64,000 nucleotides of DNA. It comes from JBKECO01 sp047974745 (GTDB lineage: Bacteria > Bacillota > Clostridia > Lachnospirales > Lachnospiraceae). Shown here one piece after another: positions 36,372 through 44,693 of the stretch (its first letter is position 1; each line of letters opens with the position of its first letter). Both the position numbers and the translations under genes were made by a program. Below the pieces are notes generated by a model. It saw nothing but the letters and a program-made list of their open reading frames with translations, did not search any database and had not been told where the DNA came from. The stretch covers positions 1-64,000 of the forward strand of contig JBKECO010000022.1 in assembly GCA_047974745.1 (NCBI GenBank), read 5' to 3'.

Positions 36372-37336
36372 GGGAATCTCTGTTAGAACAGCTGCGAATC
36401 GTGACCGAAGAGGAACAAAAGATATTGTCCGGCGAGACAAATATTGAAAAAAGCATCTATACATCGGAATCTTCTTTCATCGTAGACAAAAAGAAGATGC
36501 TTGAGAAGGGAAAGCTGATTGATCTGCGTACCCACACCCGCTTCATCCATTTTCCGCCACACAGACATAATTATATTGAGATCATTTATATGTGTTCCGG
36601 ATCGACCACTCATATGATCAATAAAAAGCAGGAGGTCGTACTGAAAAAAGGCGATCTTCTTTTTTTGAATCAGAATGCAGTGCAAGAAATTATGCCTGCC
36701 GGAATGCAGGATATCGCAGTTAACTTTTTGGTACTGCCTGAGTTTTTTAATCAGACCTTTGAACTGATTCAGGATACGCATTCCGTGTGGGATTTTTTTT
36801 CGGGAGCACTGCAAAGCAGTAAGAGTACGACTGACTATCTGCTTTTTCGAGTTTCAGATATTCTCCCGGTACAGAATCTGATGGAAAATATGATCTGGTC
36901 TCTGATCAACAAACAGACCAATAGAAGAAATATCTATCAGATGACAATGACACTCTTGCTGCTGCATCTTGCAAATCACATGGATCGCCTGGAACTACAG
37001 GAGGTTCGGCAATACGACCAGGAAATGATGTCAGCTGTAGTGCGATATGTAGAGGAACGATATATGGAAGGCTCTCTGACAGAATTGGCTAATGCGCAAA
37101 ATCTGTCGCTGCCCTCTATGAGTAAATACATTAAGAGCAAAAGCGGTCATACTTTCCAACAGCTGATTCAGCAGAAGCGCCTTAATCAGGCAGCCCTGCT
37201 GTTATCCACAACAAGGCTGACTGTAGAAGAGGTCATTTCAGCAGTCGGTTATGACAATACAAGCTACTTTCATAGAATATTTAAAGAAAAATATGGTTGT
37301 ACACCAAAAAAATACAGACAAAATACGAAGAAATGA
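36368..37336 (+). CDS. AraC-family transcriptional regulator
   Basis: A 322-residue regulator with an N-terminal cupin sugar-sensing domain (HFPPHRHNYIEIIYMCSGS near residue 60). The C-terminal AraC/XylS double helix-turn-helix includes SLTELANAQNLSLPSMSKYIK and VEEVISAVGYDNTSYFHRIFKEKYG. The cupin and HTH order matches RhaS/RhaR-like sugar regulators. The ATGA overlap with pduV and the position just before rhaB make it the likely activator of the rhamnose-BMC genes. A candidate binding site is described at 35439 and 40225. A hairpin follows. Confidence 0.9.
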   Translation: MRESLLEQLRIVTEEEQKILSGETNIEKSIYTSESSFIVDKKKMLEKGKLIDLRTHTRFIHFPPHRHNYIEIIYMCSGSTTHMINKKQEVVLKKGDLLFLNQNAVQEIMPAGMQDIAVNFLVLPEFFNQTFELIQDTHSVWDFFSGALQSSKSTTDYLLFRVSDILPVQNLMENMIWSLINKQTNRRNIYQMTMTLLLLHLANHMDRLELQEVRQYDQEMMSAVVRYVEERYMEGSLTELANAQNLSLPSMSKYIKSKSGHTFQQLIQQKRLNQAALLLSTTRLTVEEVISAVGYDNTSYFHRIFKEKYGCTPKKYRQNTKK

Positions 37337-37350
37337 ACAGAACACAAAGA

Positions 37351-37389
37351 AAATAAGGACGGTAATTATCATAAATCACGTCCTTATTT
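37351..37389 (+). terminator. Hairpin between araC and rhaB
   Basis: AAATAAGGACG (37351-37361) and CGTCCTTATTT (37379-37389) make an 11-bp stem. Only a weak T-rich tail follows, so termination may be partial. Confidence 0.65.
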
Positions 37390-37406
37390 ATATAAAAAAC
37401 ATATCA

Positions 37407-37443
37407 TATAATAAGTTCATAAAGCAATGGCAGTGACATTGCT
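37407..37443 (+). promoter_or_regulatory. rhaB promoter -10 and adjacent inverted repeat
   Basis: A consensus TATAAT at 37407-37412 has only a poor -35 (TTATTT), as expected for an activator-dependent promoter. Directly downstream, AGCAATG (37423-37429) and CATTGCT (37437-37443) form a perfect 7-bp inverted repeat. It may be an operator or an mRNA hairpin just before the rhaB ribosome binding site. Confidence 0.45.
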
Positions 37444-37462
37444 GTAATCGAAAGGAGAAGTA

Positions 37463-38863
37463 ATGGGTAACTACTATTTAGCGATCGACATTGGGGCATC
37501 CAGCGGAAGACACATTCTCGGAAGAATGGAAAATGGCAAAATCGAGCTGGAGGAAGTGTACAGATTTGAAAACGGAATGGAAAAGCGAAACGGTTCACTG
37601 TGCTGGAATCATGACAAGCTGTTTTCAAACATCATTGCCGGACTAAAGAAGTGCAAGGAAATCGGCAAAATTCCAGTCAGCATGGGAATTGACACATGGG
37701 GCGTTGATTTTGTTCTGTTGGATGAAAATGATCAGATCCTTGGGGATACAGTTGGATACAGAGATGCCAGAACACAGGGGATGGACGAAGAGGTTTATAA
37801 GATCATTCCAGAAGAGGATCTGTATGCCAGGACAGGAATCCAGAAAGCGATCTTTAATACGATCTATCAGCTGATGGCTGTCAAAAAGCAGAATCCGGAT
37901 CACATGGAAAAAGCAAAGGCAATGCTCATGACACCGGATTATTTTCATTTTCTGCTGACAGGCATGAAGGTGCAGGAATATACGATGGCTACAACAGGGC
38001 AGCTGGTCAATCCATGGACGAATGATTGGGACTATGAACTGATCGATATGCTTGGTTACAATAGAGAGATCTTTCTTCCAATGAAAACTCCAAAAACACT
38101 TGTTGGAAATTTTTTAGAAAAAATTCAGAACGAAGTAGGGTTTGACTGTGAAGTGGTACTTCCCGGAACACATGATACAGCTTCTGCCGTATTGTCAGTG
38201 CCTGCAAATGATGAAGATTTCATCTATATCAGTTCAGGAACATGGTCCCTGATGGGAATCGAGAAGCTGGAGGCGAACTGCTCAAAGGAAAGTAAGGATG
38301 CTAACTTTACAAATGAAGGCGGAGTGGACTACAGATACCGGTATCTAAAGAATATTATGGGCCTTTGGATGATTCAGAGTGTTAGAAAAGAACTGGACAA
38401 TCGGTATTCCTTTGCTGAGCTTTGCGACCTTGCTGCAGAAAATGACAGCTTCCCATCCATTGTGGATGCGAACGATGAATGTTTTCTGGCACCAGAGAGT
38501 ATGATAAAGGCAGTACAGGAGTTCTGCAGAGCGACAGGCCAGCCTGTCCCTGAAACAACAGGCGAGATTTCCACAGTCATCTACAACAGCCTTGCTTCCT
38601 ACTATGATCAGACTGCAAAGGAAATTGAAAAACTGACAGGCAGAGCTTATAACAGGATCCATGTAGTAGGCGGTGGTGCAAATGCAGTTTATCTGAATGA
38701 GCTGACCGCAAAGTATACACAAAAAGAGGTTCATGCCGGACCTACAGAAGCGACAGCAATTGGTAATATTACGGCACAGATGCTAAAAGCAGGTGTTTTT
38801 GACAGTATCAAAGCGGCAAGGACCTGCATCTACCATTCATTTGAAATCAAACAATACGAATAA
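37463..38863 (+). CDS. rhaB: Rhamnulokinase
   Basis: A 466-residue FGGY-family sugar kinase that phosphorylates L-rhamnulose to L-rhamnulose-1-phosphate. Visible are the N-terminal phosphate loop AIDIGASSGRH (about residues 6-16), the MGIDTWGVDFVLLD segment and GTHDTASAVLSVP. The C-terminal adenosine loop VVGGGANAVYLNELTA is also seen. Length and motifs fit RhaB rather than xylulokinase. AAAGGAG precedes the ATG. It is followed 14 bases later by rhaA. It has no encapsulation-type tail, so it should work in the cytosol and feed the compartment. Confidence 0.93.
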   Translation: MGNYYLAIDIGASSGRHILGRMENGKIELEEVYRFENGMEKRNGSLCWNHDKLFSNIIAGLKKCKEIGKIPVSMGIDTWGVDFVLLDENDQILGDTVGYRDARTQGMDEEVYKIIPEEDLYARTGIQKAIFNTIYQLMAVKKQNPDHMEKAKAMLMTPDYFHFLLTGMKVQEYTMATTGQLVNPWTNDWDYELIDMLGYNREIFLPMKTPKTLVGNFLEKIQNEVGFDCEVVLPGTHDTASAVLSVPANDEDFIYISSGTWSLMGIEKLEANCSKESKDANFTNEGGVDYRYRYLKNIMGLWMIQSVRKELDNRYSFAELCDLAAENDSFPSIVDANDECFLAPESMIKAVQEFCRATGQPVPETTGEISTVIYNSLASYYDQTAKEIEKLTGRAYNRIHVVGGGANAVYLNELTAKYTQKEVHAGPTEATAIGNITAQMLKAGVFDSIKAARTCIYHSFEIKQYE

Positions 38864-38877
38864 TAAAGGAGAACAAA

Positions 38878-40131
38878 ATGGCAAATCAAAGATATGAGCT
38901 GGCAAAAGAATCCTATGCAGCACTTGGAGTCAACACAGAGGCGGCAATCAAAAAACTTAGTGAAGTATCTATTTCCATGCATTGCTGGCAGGGGGATGAT
39001 GTAACAGGATTTGATCATGACGGACCTTTGACCGGTGGAATTCAGACAACAGGAAATTATCCCGGAAAAGCAAGAACACCAGAAGAACTGATGGCAGATA
39101 TTGAAAAGGTATTCAGCTATCTTCCTGGAAAGCACAAGCTCAATATTCATGCGAACTATGCAATTTTCGGTGAATATGGATTTGCAGATCGTGATGAGCT
39201 AGAGCCAAAGCATTTTGAAAAATGGGTGCAGTTCGCAAAGGATAAAGGAATCGGTCTTGATTTTAATCCGACATTCTTTTCCCATGACAAAGTAAAAGAT
39301 GGACTGACTCTTTCAAGTCCGGATGAAGAGATTCGTAAATTCTGGATCGAACACGGAAAGGCATGTATCAGAATATCAGAATATTTCGCTACAGAGCTTG
39401 GACAGCCTTGTCTTATGAATATCTGGATTCCGGATGGATCGAAAGACATTCCTGCAGACAGACTCGGACCAAGAGCAAGATACAAGGATTCACTGGATCA
39501 GATCTTATCGATCGATTATGACCGTGAGAAAGTAATTGTTTGTCTGGAATCAAAGGTATTTGGAATCGGCGTAGAATCCTATACAGTAGGATCATCAGAA
39601 TTCACATTGAATTATGCTGCAAAAAATGGAATCATCAGTCTGATGGACAATGGTCATTATCATCCAACAGAGGTTGTATCGGATAAATTATCTGCAATGC
39701 TTTTATTTAATGAGAAGGTCGCACTTCATGTGACAAGACCTGTGAGATGGGATTCCGACCACGTTGTTCTCTTTGATGATGAAACAAAGGAAATGATGAA
39801 AGAAATCGTACGCAATGATGCACTTGAGAGAGTATTTATCGCTACCGATTATTTTGATGCCAGCATCAATCGTATTTCTGCATGGACAGTTGGAATGAAG
39901 AGTGTACAAAAGGCACTTTTATACGCACTGCTTTCTCCAAATGCTGAGCTGAAAAAACTACAGGATGAATCTAGATTTTCAGAGCTTATGGCAAAACAGG
40001 AGGCAGTAAAGGTAGCGCCATTTGGAGATGTTTGGAACTATTTCTGTGAGATCAATGGAGTTCTTTCAGAAAATGAATGGTTCGCAGACGCTGCAGACTA
40101 TGAGGCAAATGTACTGAGCAAAAGAATATAG
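38878..40131 (+). CDS. rhaA: L-rhamnose isomerase
   Basis: A 417-residue metal-dependent TIM-barrel isomerase that converts L-rhamnose to L-rhamnulose. Typical stretches are SISMHCWQGDDVTGFDHDG near residue 30, HANYAIFGE, DFNPTFFSHDK, the IWIPDG motif and LMDNGHYHPTE. It lies between rhaB and a terminator. No targeting peptide is visible at either end, so it is predicted to stay in the cytosol. Function in this locus fixes the sugar as L-rhamnose (some related enzymes also take lyxose or mannose). Confidence 0.96.
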   Translation: MANQRYELAKESYAALGVNTEAAIKKLSEVSISMHCWQGDDVTGFDHDGPLTGGIQTTGNYPGKARTPEELMADIEKVFSYLPGKHKLNIHANYAIFGEYGFADRDELEPKHFEKWVQFAKDKGIGLDFNPTFFSHDKVKDGLTLSSPDEEIRKFWIEHGKACIRISEYFATELGQPCLMNIWIPDGSKDIPADRLGPRARYKDSLDQILSIDYDREKVIVCLESKVFGIGVESYTVGSSEFTLNYAAKNGIISLMDNGHYHPTEVVSDKLSAMLLFNEKVALHVTRPVRWDSDHVVLFDDETKEMMKEIVRNDALERVFIATDYFDASINRISAWTVGMKSVQKALLYALLSPNAELKKLQDESRFSELMAKQEAVKVAPFGDVWNYFCEINGVLSENEWFADAADYEANVLSKRI

Positions 40132-40140
40132 AGAACCTGG

Positions 40141-40175
40141 AAAAGACTGCTTGATTGGGCAGTCTTTTCTGCATT
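40141..40175 (+). terminator. Terminator after rhaA
   Basis: AAAAGACTGC (40141-40150) pairs with GCAGTCTTTT (40159-40168). Confidence 0.85.
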
Positions 40176-40224
40176 ATTCGCAAAAATCTCATTACAGTAG
40201 AAGAACAGAAAAAAAAAGCTCCAA

Positions 40225-40243
40225 AAACAACATAAAACAACAT
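40225..40243 (+). promoter_or_regulatory. Putative activator site: tandem AAACAACAT
   Basis: AAACAACAT occurs at 40225-40233 and again at 40235-40243, one helical turn apart, ending 9 bases before the -35 of the aldolase promoter. That is a typical position for an AraC-type activator. The 17-base core recurs with one mismatch, on the opposite strand, in front of pduU. Confidence 0.55.
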
Positions 40244-40251
40244 GTTTGCCC

Positions 40252-40280
40252 TTGACTTGCCATGCTAAATAGAATATACT
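40252..40280 (+). promoter_or_regulatory. Promoter of the main BMC operon
   Basis: TTGACT at 40252-40257, a 17-base spacer, TATACT at 40275-40280. An A/C-rich leader with repeated ACAAATAC follows, then AGGAGG and the aldolase start. Confidence 0.75.
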
Positions 40281-40348
40281 ATGGATAAAACAAATACAAA
40301 ACAAATACATACCAACAAAAACAATACATATCTTAGGAGGATCAAGTA

Positions 40349-41158
40349 ATGGTATCAGAGTACGAAATCAAAAAACAGATTTGTGACATCGGTAAAAGAA
40401 TCTACAACAGAAACATGGTTGCAGCAAACGATGGAAATATTTCTGTAAAGCTCAATGACAATGAATTCCTTTGCACTCCAACTGGAGTATCAAAAGGATT
40501 CATGACTCCGGATTACATCTGTAAGGTGGATAAGGAAGGTAACGTGATCCAGGCGAATAATGGATTCAAACCATCTTCTGAAATCAAAATGCACATGAGA
40601 GTATACCAGGAGAGACCAGATGTGAACTCGGTAGTTCATGCACATCCTGTCTATGCAACATCATTTGCAATCGCAGGAATCCCTCTTACTCAGCCAATCA
40701 TGCCAGAAGCTGTAATCGCATTGGGTTGCGTTCCGATCGCAAAATACGGCAGACCTTCAACAATGGAAATTCCAGATGCTGTTTCTGAATATGTACAACA
40801 CTTTGATGCAGTTCTATTGGAAAGTCATGGTGCTCTGACATTTGCTGATTCGCTCCTTTCTGCATATCTTAAAATGGAATCTGTAGAATTCTACGCACAA
40901 TTATTATATCAATCAAGACTTCTGGGCGGACCAAAAGAATTCACACCACAGCAGGTGGAAGATCTTTACGAAATCAGAAGACAGTTCAATATGTCCGGAC
41001 GTCATCCGGCAGATGTATGCCCAAATGAAAAAGCAGGATTACCAAGCTGTCACTCATGCGGCGGATCATGCGGAAGTGCAAAATCAAAACCTGCAGACTC
41101 ACCAGAGCTTGTTGCTGAAATCACTAAGCAGGTAATGAAACAGTTAGGCTACAAATAA
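40349..41158 (+). CDS. Class II aldolase (rhamnulose/fuculose-1-phosphate type) with encapsulation tail
   Basis: A 269-residue zinc aldolase that should split L-rhamnulose-1-phosphate into DHAP and L-lactaldehyde. Zinc ligands H97 and H99 (HAHP) and H160 (ESHGAL) are seen, and catalytic Glu78 lies in SSEIKMH. The catalytic domain ends near residue 214. A linker with four cysteines (C224, C234, C237, C241) follows, then an amphipathic C-terminal helix, PELVAEITKQVMKQLGYK, of the type that targets enzymes to microcompartments. It heads the main BMC operon, and with no dehydratase in the locus it is the likely signature enzyme. Specificity for rhamnulose-1-P is inferred from rhaB/rhaA; fuculose-1-P is possible as well. 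Confidence 0.92.
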   Translation: MVSEYEIKKQICDIGKRIYNRNMVAANDGNISVKLNDNEFLCTPTGVSKGFMTPDYICKVDKEGNVIQANNGFKPSSEIKMHMRVYQERPDVNSVVHAHPVYATSFAIAGIPLTQPIMPEAVIALGCVPIAKYGRPSTMEIPDAVSEYVQHFDAVLLESHGALTFADSLLSAYLKMESVEFYAQLLYQSRLLGGPKEFTPQQVEDLYEIRRQFNMSGRHPADVCPNEKAGLPSCHSCGGSCGSAKSKPADSPELVAEITKQVMKQLGYK

Positions 41159-41173
41159 GCCATAGGAGCTTTT

Positions 41174-41671
41174 ATGGATGAACGTATTATCAGACAGGTA
41201 GTGGAATCTGTTACGGAACAGATGGGCAGAACAAGAACATATGAAGATGTCACGCTGGAAATGGCCGAACTATTGATTCGTGCCGTAGAACAGGAAGCGG
41301 CCAGAATGGGCGTGAATGTGGTGATTGCAGTTACGAACAGAGGTGCAAATCCAGTAGCGGTTCACTGTATGGATGACTCTTTTATTGCCAGCTATGATAT
41401 TGCTCTTTCAAAAGCCTATACCTGTGCTGCTGTCAAAATGTCTACATTGACTTTAAAATCAATGAGTCAGCCTGGCGGTGGTCTGTATGGAATCCAAAAT
41501 ACCAATCAAGGGAAAATTGTAATATTTGGCGGAGGAATACCCATTTTTCATAATCGTGTGTGTATAGGAGGATTGGGTGTAAGTGGTGGTTCGGAAGAAC
41601 AAGACACGGCACTTGCTGAATACGGCGAAAAACTGATCAAGGAGGGTGTCTTATGGCAATCAACGAAGTAG
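41174..41671 (+). CDS. PduO C-terminal-like (GlcG/HbpS, DUF336) protein with encapsulation peptide
   Basis: A 165-residue protein whose residues about 25-160 match the GlcG/HbpS (DUF336) domain found at the C-terminus of PduO. Features include RAVEQEAARMGVNVVIAVTNRGANPVAVHCMDD and GGGIPIFHNRVCIGGLGVSGG. That domain binds haem or cobalamin-like ligands in some proteins. The adenosyltransferase half of PduO is absent. The first 20 residues (MDERIIRQVVESVTEQMGRT) form an amphipathic helix like those on the other cargo enzymes, so it is predicted to be inside the shell. It overlaps pduP by 19 bases. Its role in a B12-free compartment is unknown. Confidence 0.85.
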   Translation: MDERIIRQVVESVTEQMGRTRTYEDVTLEMAELLIRAVEQEAARMGVNVVIAVTNRGANPVAVHCMDDSFIASYDIALSKAYTCAAVKMSTLTLKSMSQPGGGLYGIQNTNQGKIVIFGGGIPIFHNRVCIGGLGVSGGSEEQDTALAEYGEKLIKEGVLWQSTK

Positions 41672-43047
41672 AGCTGCAACAGATCGTTTCTGCCGTCGTA
41701 AAAAAAATGACGGAAGCAGAAGAGGCACCAGTAGCTCAACTTGGAATTTATAATGATATGAACACTGCCATTGCTGCTGCAAAAGATGCGCAAAAAATCA
41801 TGCAGCGCATGACAATGGACAATAGAGAAGTAATAATAAAGAATATCAGGACAAAAACATTTGAAAATGCAGAGCTGTTAGCAAAAATGGCGGTTGCAGA
41901 GACTGGAATGGGTAATGTTGGTGATAAGATATTAAAGCATCAGCTATTAGCAGAGAAAACACCGGGAACAGAAGATATTACAACGACAGCCTGGTCAGGC
42001 GACAGAGGTCTTACATTGATCGAGATGGGACCGTTTGGCGTGATCGGTGCAATTGCACCTTGTACAAACCCAAGTGAAACGGTACTCTGTAATGCAATTG
42101 GAATGATCGCAGGAGGCAATACGATTGTATTTTGTCCTCATCCTCAGGCTGTAAAGACATCTTTGTTCGCGGTGGATCTGATCAACAGAGCTTCCATTGA
42201 AGCAGGCGGACCAAATAATGTTGCGGTTGCATTGAGTGAGCCAACGTTAGAATCTTCGAATGTTATGATGAAGCATCCTGATATTCCACTGATTTCTGCG
42301 ACAGGCGGACCTGGAGTCGTGACGGCAGTATTGAAATCTGGAAAAAGAGGAATCGGAGCCGGAGCTGGAAATCCACCTGTGCTGGTAGACGATACAGCTG
42401 ATATCCGTAAAGCAGCAAAAGATATTGTCAACGGCTGTACTTTTGACAATAATCTCCCATGTATCGCTGAAAAAGAGGTGGTTTCGATTGACTCTATTAC
42501 TGACGAACTGATACACTGGATGTTGGAAGAAAACAACTGCTATCTGCTCAGCAAAGAAGAAGAGAACAAACTGCTATCTGTTGTTTTTGAAGACGGAGGA
42601 AGATTAAACCGCAATTGTGTTGGAAGAGATGCAAGGACACTCCTTTCAAAAATCGGTGTGAACGCACCTGCATCCATAAAATGTATAATTTTTGAAGGAA
42701 CGAAAGAGCATCCAATGATCGCCGAAGAGCTGATGATGCCAATTCTTGGCATCGTACGAGCAGGTAATATTGATGATGCCATCGATAAAGCTGTCTGGCT
42801 CGAGCATGGTAACAGACACTCCGCACATATGCATTCAAAGAACATTGATAATCTGACAAGGTTCGGTCAGGCAATTGATACCGCTATCTTCGTTAAAAAT
42901 GCACCTTCCTATGCAGCACTTGGTTTTGGCGGTGAAGGATTCTGCACATTTACGATCGCAAGTCGTACAGGTGAAGGTCTTACTTCGGCAAGTACATTTA
43001 CCAAAAGAAGGCGTTGCGTTATGGCTGACAGCCTTTGCATCAGATAA
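41653..43047 (+). CDS. pduP: CoA-acylating aldehyde dehydrogenase, PduP-like
   Basis: A 464-residue NAD-dependent enzyme of the PduP/EutE family; in this setting it should convert L-lactaldehyde, CoA and NAD to lactyl-CoA and NADH. The N-terminal helix (NEVELQQIVSAVVKKMTEA) is an encapsulation peptide. Catalytic Cys270 lies in NNLPCIAEKE. GAIAPCTNPSET and the C-terminal GFGGEGFCTFTIASRTGEG region are family-typical. The start overlaps the preceding gene and is supported by GGAGGG. Lactaldehyde as substrate is inference from the locus; the family also handles propionaldehyde and acetaldehyde. Confidence 0.93.
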   Translation: MAINEVELQQIVSAVVKKMTEAEEAPVAQLGIYNDMNTAIAAAKDAQKIMQRMTMDNREVIIKNIRTKTFENAELLAKMAVAETGMGNVGDKILKHQLLAEKTPGTEDITTTAWSGDRGLTLIEMGPFGVIGAIAPCTNPSETVLCNAIGMIAGGNTIVFCPHPQAVKTSLFAVDLINRASIEAGGPNNVAVALSEPTLESSNVMMKHPDIPLISATGGPGVVTAVLKSGKRGIGAGAGNPPVLVDDTADIRKAAKDIVNGCTFDNNLPCIAEKEVVSIDSITDELIHWMLEENNCYLLSKEEENKLLSVVFEDGGRLNRNCVGRDARTLLSKIGVNAPASIKCIIFEGTKEHPMIAEELMMPILGIVRAGNIDDAIDKAVWLEHGNRHSAHMHSKNIDNLTRFGQAIDTAIFVKNAPSYAALGFGGEGFCTFTIASRTGEGLTSASTFTKRRRCVMADSLCIR

Positions 43048-43057
43048 GGAGAATAAA

Positions 43058-44263
43058 ATGGCAGTAAACGAAAGAGATATAGAGGCAATTGTAAAATCTG
43101 TCCTCGAAGGGATGAAAAATCCTGAAGCAGCATCACCAGCAAGGACATCTTCCACAGATATCCCGAAAAAAGCTCGTGTTGCTATGCTTACTGAACTAAA
43201 GCACTTTGAACTGCAGGAATACAATCTTCCGACTGTTGGTGATGATGACATTCTTGTCAAAGTCGAAGGATGCGGTGTATGTGGTACAGATGCACATGAG
43301 TTCAAAAATGATCCATTTAGCCTGATTCCAGTCGTACTAGGACATGAAGGTACCGGCGAGATCGTAAAAATGGGTAAAAATGTTAAAAAAGACAGCGCAG
43401 GAAAAAGTCTCGGATTAGGAGATAAGGTTGTTACCTGTATGATCTTTGCAGATAATCCGGACATCACAATGTTCGATCTGAATAAGCAGAATGTTGGCGG
43501 TGCTGATGTATTTGGACTGCTTCCGGATGATGAAATTCATTTTAACGGATGGTTCGGTGATTACCTGCTGATTCGTGGTGGATCGACCGTATTCAACGTT
43601 AGCGACCTTGATCTTGAATCAAGAATTCTGATCGAGCCAAGTGCAGTTCTCATTCATGCAGTTGAAAGAGCAAAATCTACAAACATTCTAAGATTCAACA
43701 GTCGTGTCGTGATTCAAGGATGCGGCCCGATCGGACTGATTTGTATCGCAATATTGAAGACAATGGGAACCGTTAATATTGTTGCAGTCGATGGCAATGC
43801 ACAGAGACTGGAATTTGCAAAACGACTCGGAGCCTCCGAAACAGTGAACTTCAATGATTTCAAAGGAATCGAAGCGCTGACGGAAGGAGTAAAAGCAGCT
43901 TTTGGCGGATATCTGGCAGACTTTGCATTCCAGTGTACCGGAAATCCTCATGCACATTCAAATATCTACAAATTCATTCGCAATGGCGGTGGATTGTGTG
44001 AGCTCGGATTTTTCATCAATGGTGGAGATGCAACGATCAATCCTCATTTTGATCTTTGTGCAAAAGAAATCACATTGGTGGGCTCCTGGGTATACACATT
44101 AAGAGATTACGCAACGACCTTTGATTTCTTGAAGAGTGCAGCTGCGATCGGACTTCCGTTAAAGGAACTGATCACACATAAATATGCTCTGGAAGATATC
44201 AATGAGGCACTGGAGACGAATCTGAAAATGGAAGGTCTCAAGATTGCCATCATCAATAAATAA
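43058..44263 (+). CDS. Zinc-type (MDR) alcohol dehydrogenase with encapsulation peptide
   Basis: A 401-residue medium-chain dehydrogenase. After an N-terminal amphipathic peptide (NERDIEAIVKSVLEGMKN) and a short linker comes the catalytic zinc site C75, H96, E97 (GCGVCGTD...GHEGTG) and a Rossmann motif GCGPIGLI. The four-Cys structural zinc lobe of many MDR alcohol dehydrogenases is not visible. In the compartment it would reduce lactaldehyde to 1,2-propanediol and regenerate NAD for PduP, a job done in Pdu systems by the unrelated iron-type PduQ. The start is ATG 43058 with AAGGAG upstream; the frame is open further 5' only by chance. Confidence 0.9.
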   Translation: MAVNERDIEAIVKSVLEGMKNPEAASPARTSSTDIPKKARVAMLTELKHFELQEYNLPTVGDDDILVKVEGCGVCGTDAHEFKNDPFSLIPVVLGHEGTGEIVKMGKNVKKDSAGKSLGLGDKVVTCMIFADNPDITMFDLNKQNVGGADVFGLLPDDEIHFNGWFGDYLLIRGGSTVFNVSDLDLESRILIEPSAVLIHAVERAKSTNILRFNSRVVIQGCGPIGLICIAILKTMGTVNIVAVDGNAQRLEFAKRLGASETVNFNDFKGIEALTEGVKAAFGGYLADFAFQCTGNPHAHSNIYKFIRNGGGLCELGFFINGGDATINPHFDLCAKEITLVGSWVYTLRDYATTFDFLKSAAAIGLPLKELITHKYALEDINEALETNLKMEGLKIAIINK

Positions 44264-44276
44264 CCGGAGGTAAGTC

Positions 44277-44591
44277 ATGGCACAAGCAGTAGGAATCGTA
44301 GAAGTATTTGGTCTGGCAACAGCTTTTGCAGCAGCGGACGCAGGCTGTAAGGCTGCAAATGTGGTCCTTGAACCATTTGATAAGAATAAACCAGCAAATG
44401 CAGATGCATTGCCTGTACCTTTGATTGTCTGTATTAAATTCAGAGGCTCAGTAGACGACGTAAAAGCAGCTGTTGAGGCGGCTGTACAGTCTGCAAACCA
44501 GACAACGGGAGTGGTAGCACAGCATGTGATCGCACGCCCCGAACCGGGAACTCAGTTGATGCTTGGTATCAATGCGTTTGATAAGAATTAA
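44277..44591 (+). CDS. BMC-H shell protein with an inserted loop
   Basis: A 104-residue BMC-domain protein (AVGIVEVFGLATAFAAADAGCKAANV) with the usual alpha/beta core. An insertion in the loop after strand 2 carries FDKNKPANADALPVP, and the C-terminus ends NAFDKN. Hexamers of such proteins tile the shell. The longer loop should change the pore region compared with the standard PduA/PduJ-like neighbours. ACCGGAGG precedes the ATG and the gene is 13 bases after the alcohol dehydrogenase. Confidence 0.9.
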   Translation: MAQAVGIVEVFGLATAFAAADAGCKAANVVLEPFDKNKPANADALPVPLIVCIKFRGSVDDVKAAVEAAVQSANQTTGVVAQHVIARPEPGTQLMLGINAFDKN

Positions 44592-44693
44592 AAGAAAAGC
44601 ATAACTGTTAAAATAAAAATAGAAATCGCAAATAATCAAAACAGAAAAATCAAAAAAACATAGTATGAATCGAGAATTCAGGAGGAAAAAATT

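Noticed and set aside
42875..43057. N-terminal extension of the alcohol dehydrogenase frame
   Set aside because: It runs inside pduP in another phase. ATG 43058 has AAGGAG and begins with the encapsulation helix.
42835..43467. A 210-residue open frame on the minus strand across the pduP end and the alcohol dehydrogenase start
   Set aside because: It is antisense to two strongly conserved enzymes, has no ribosome binding site and has an unnatural Ser/Pro-rich composition.
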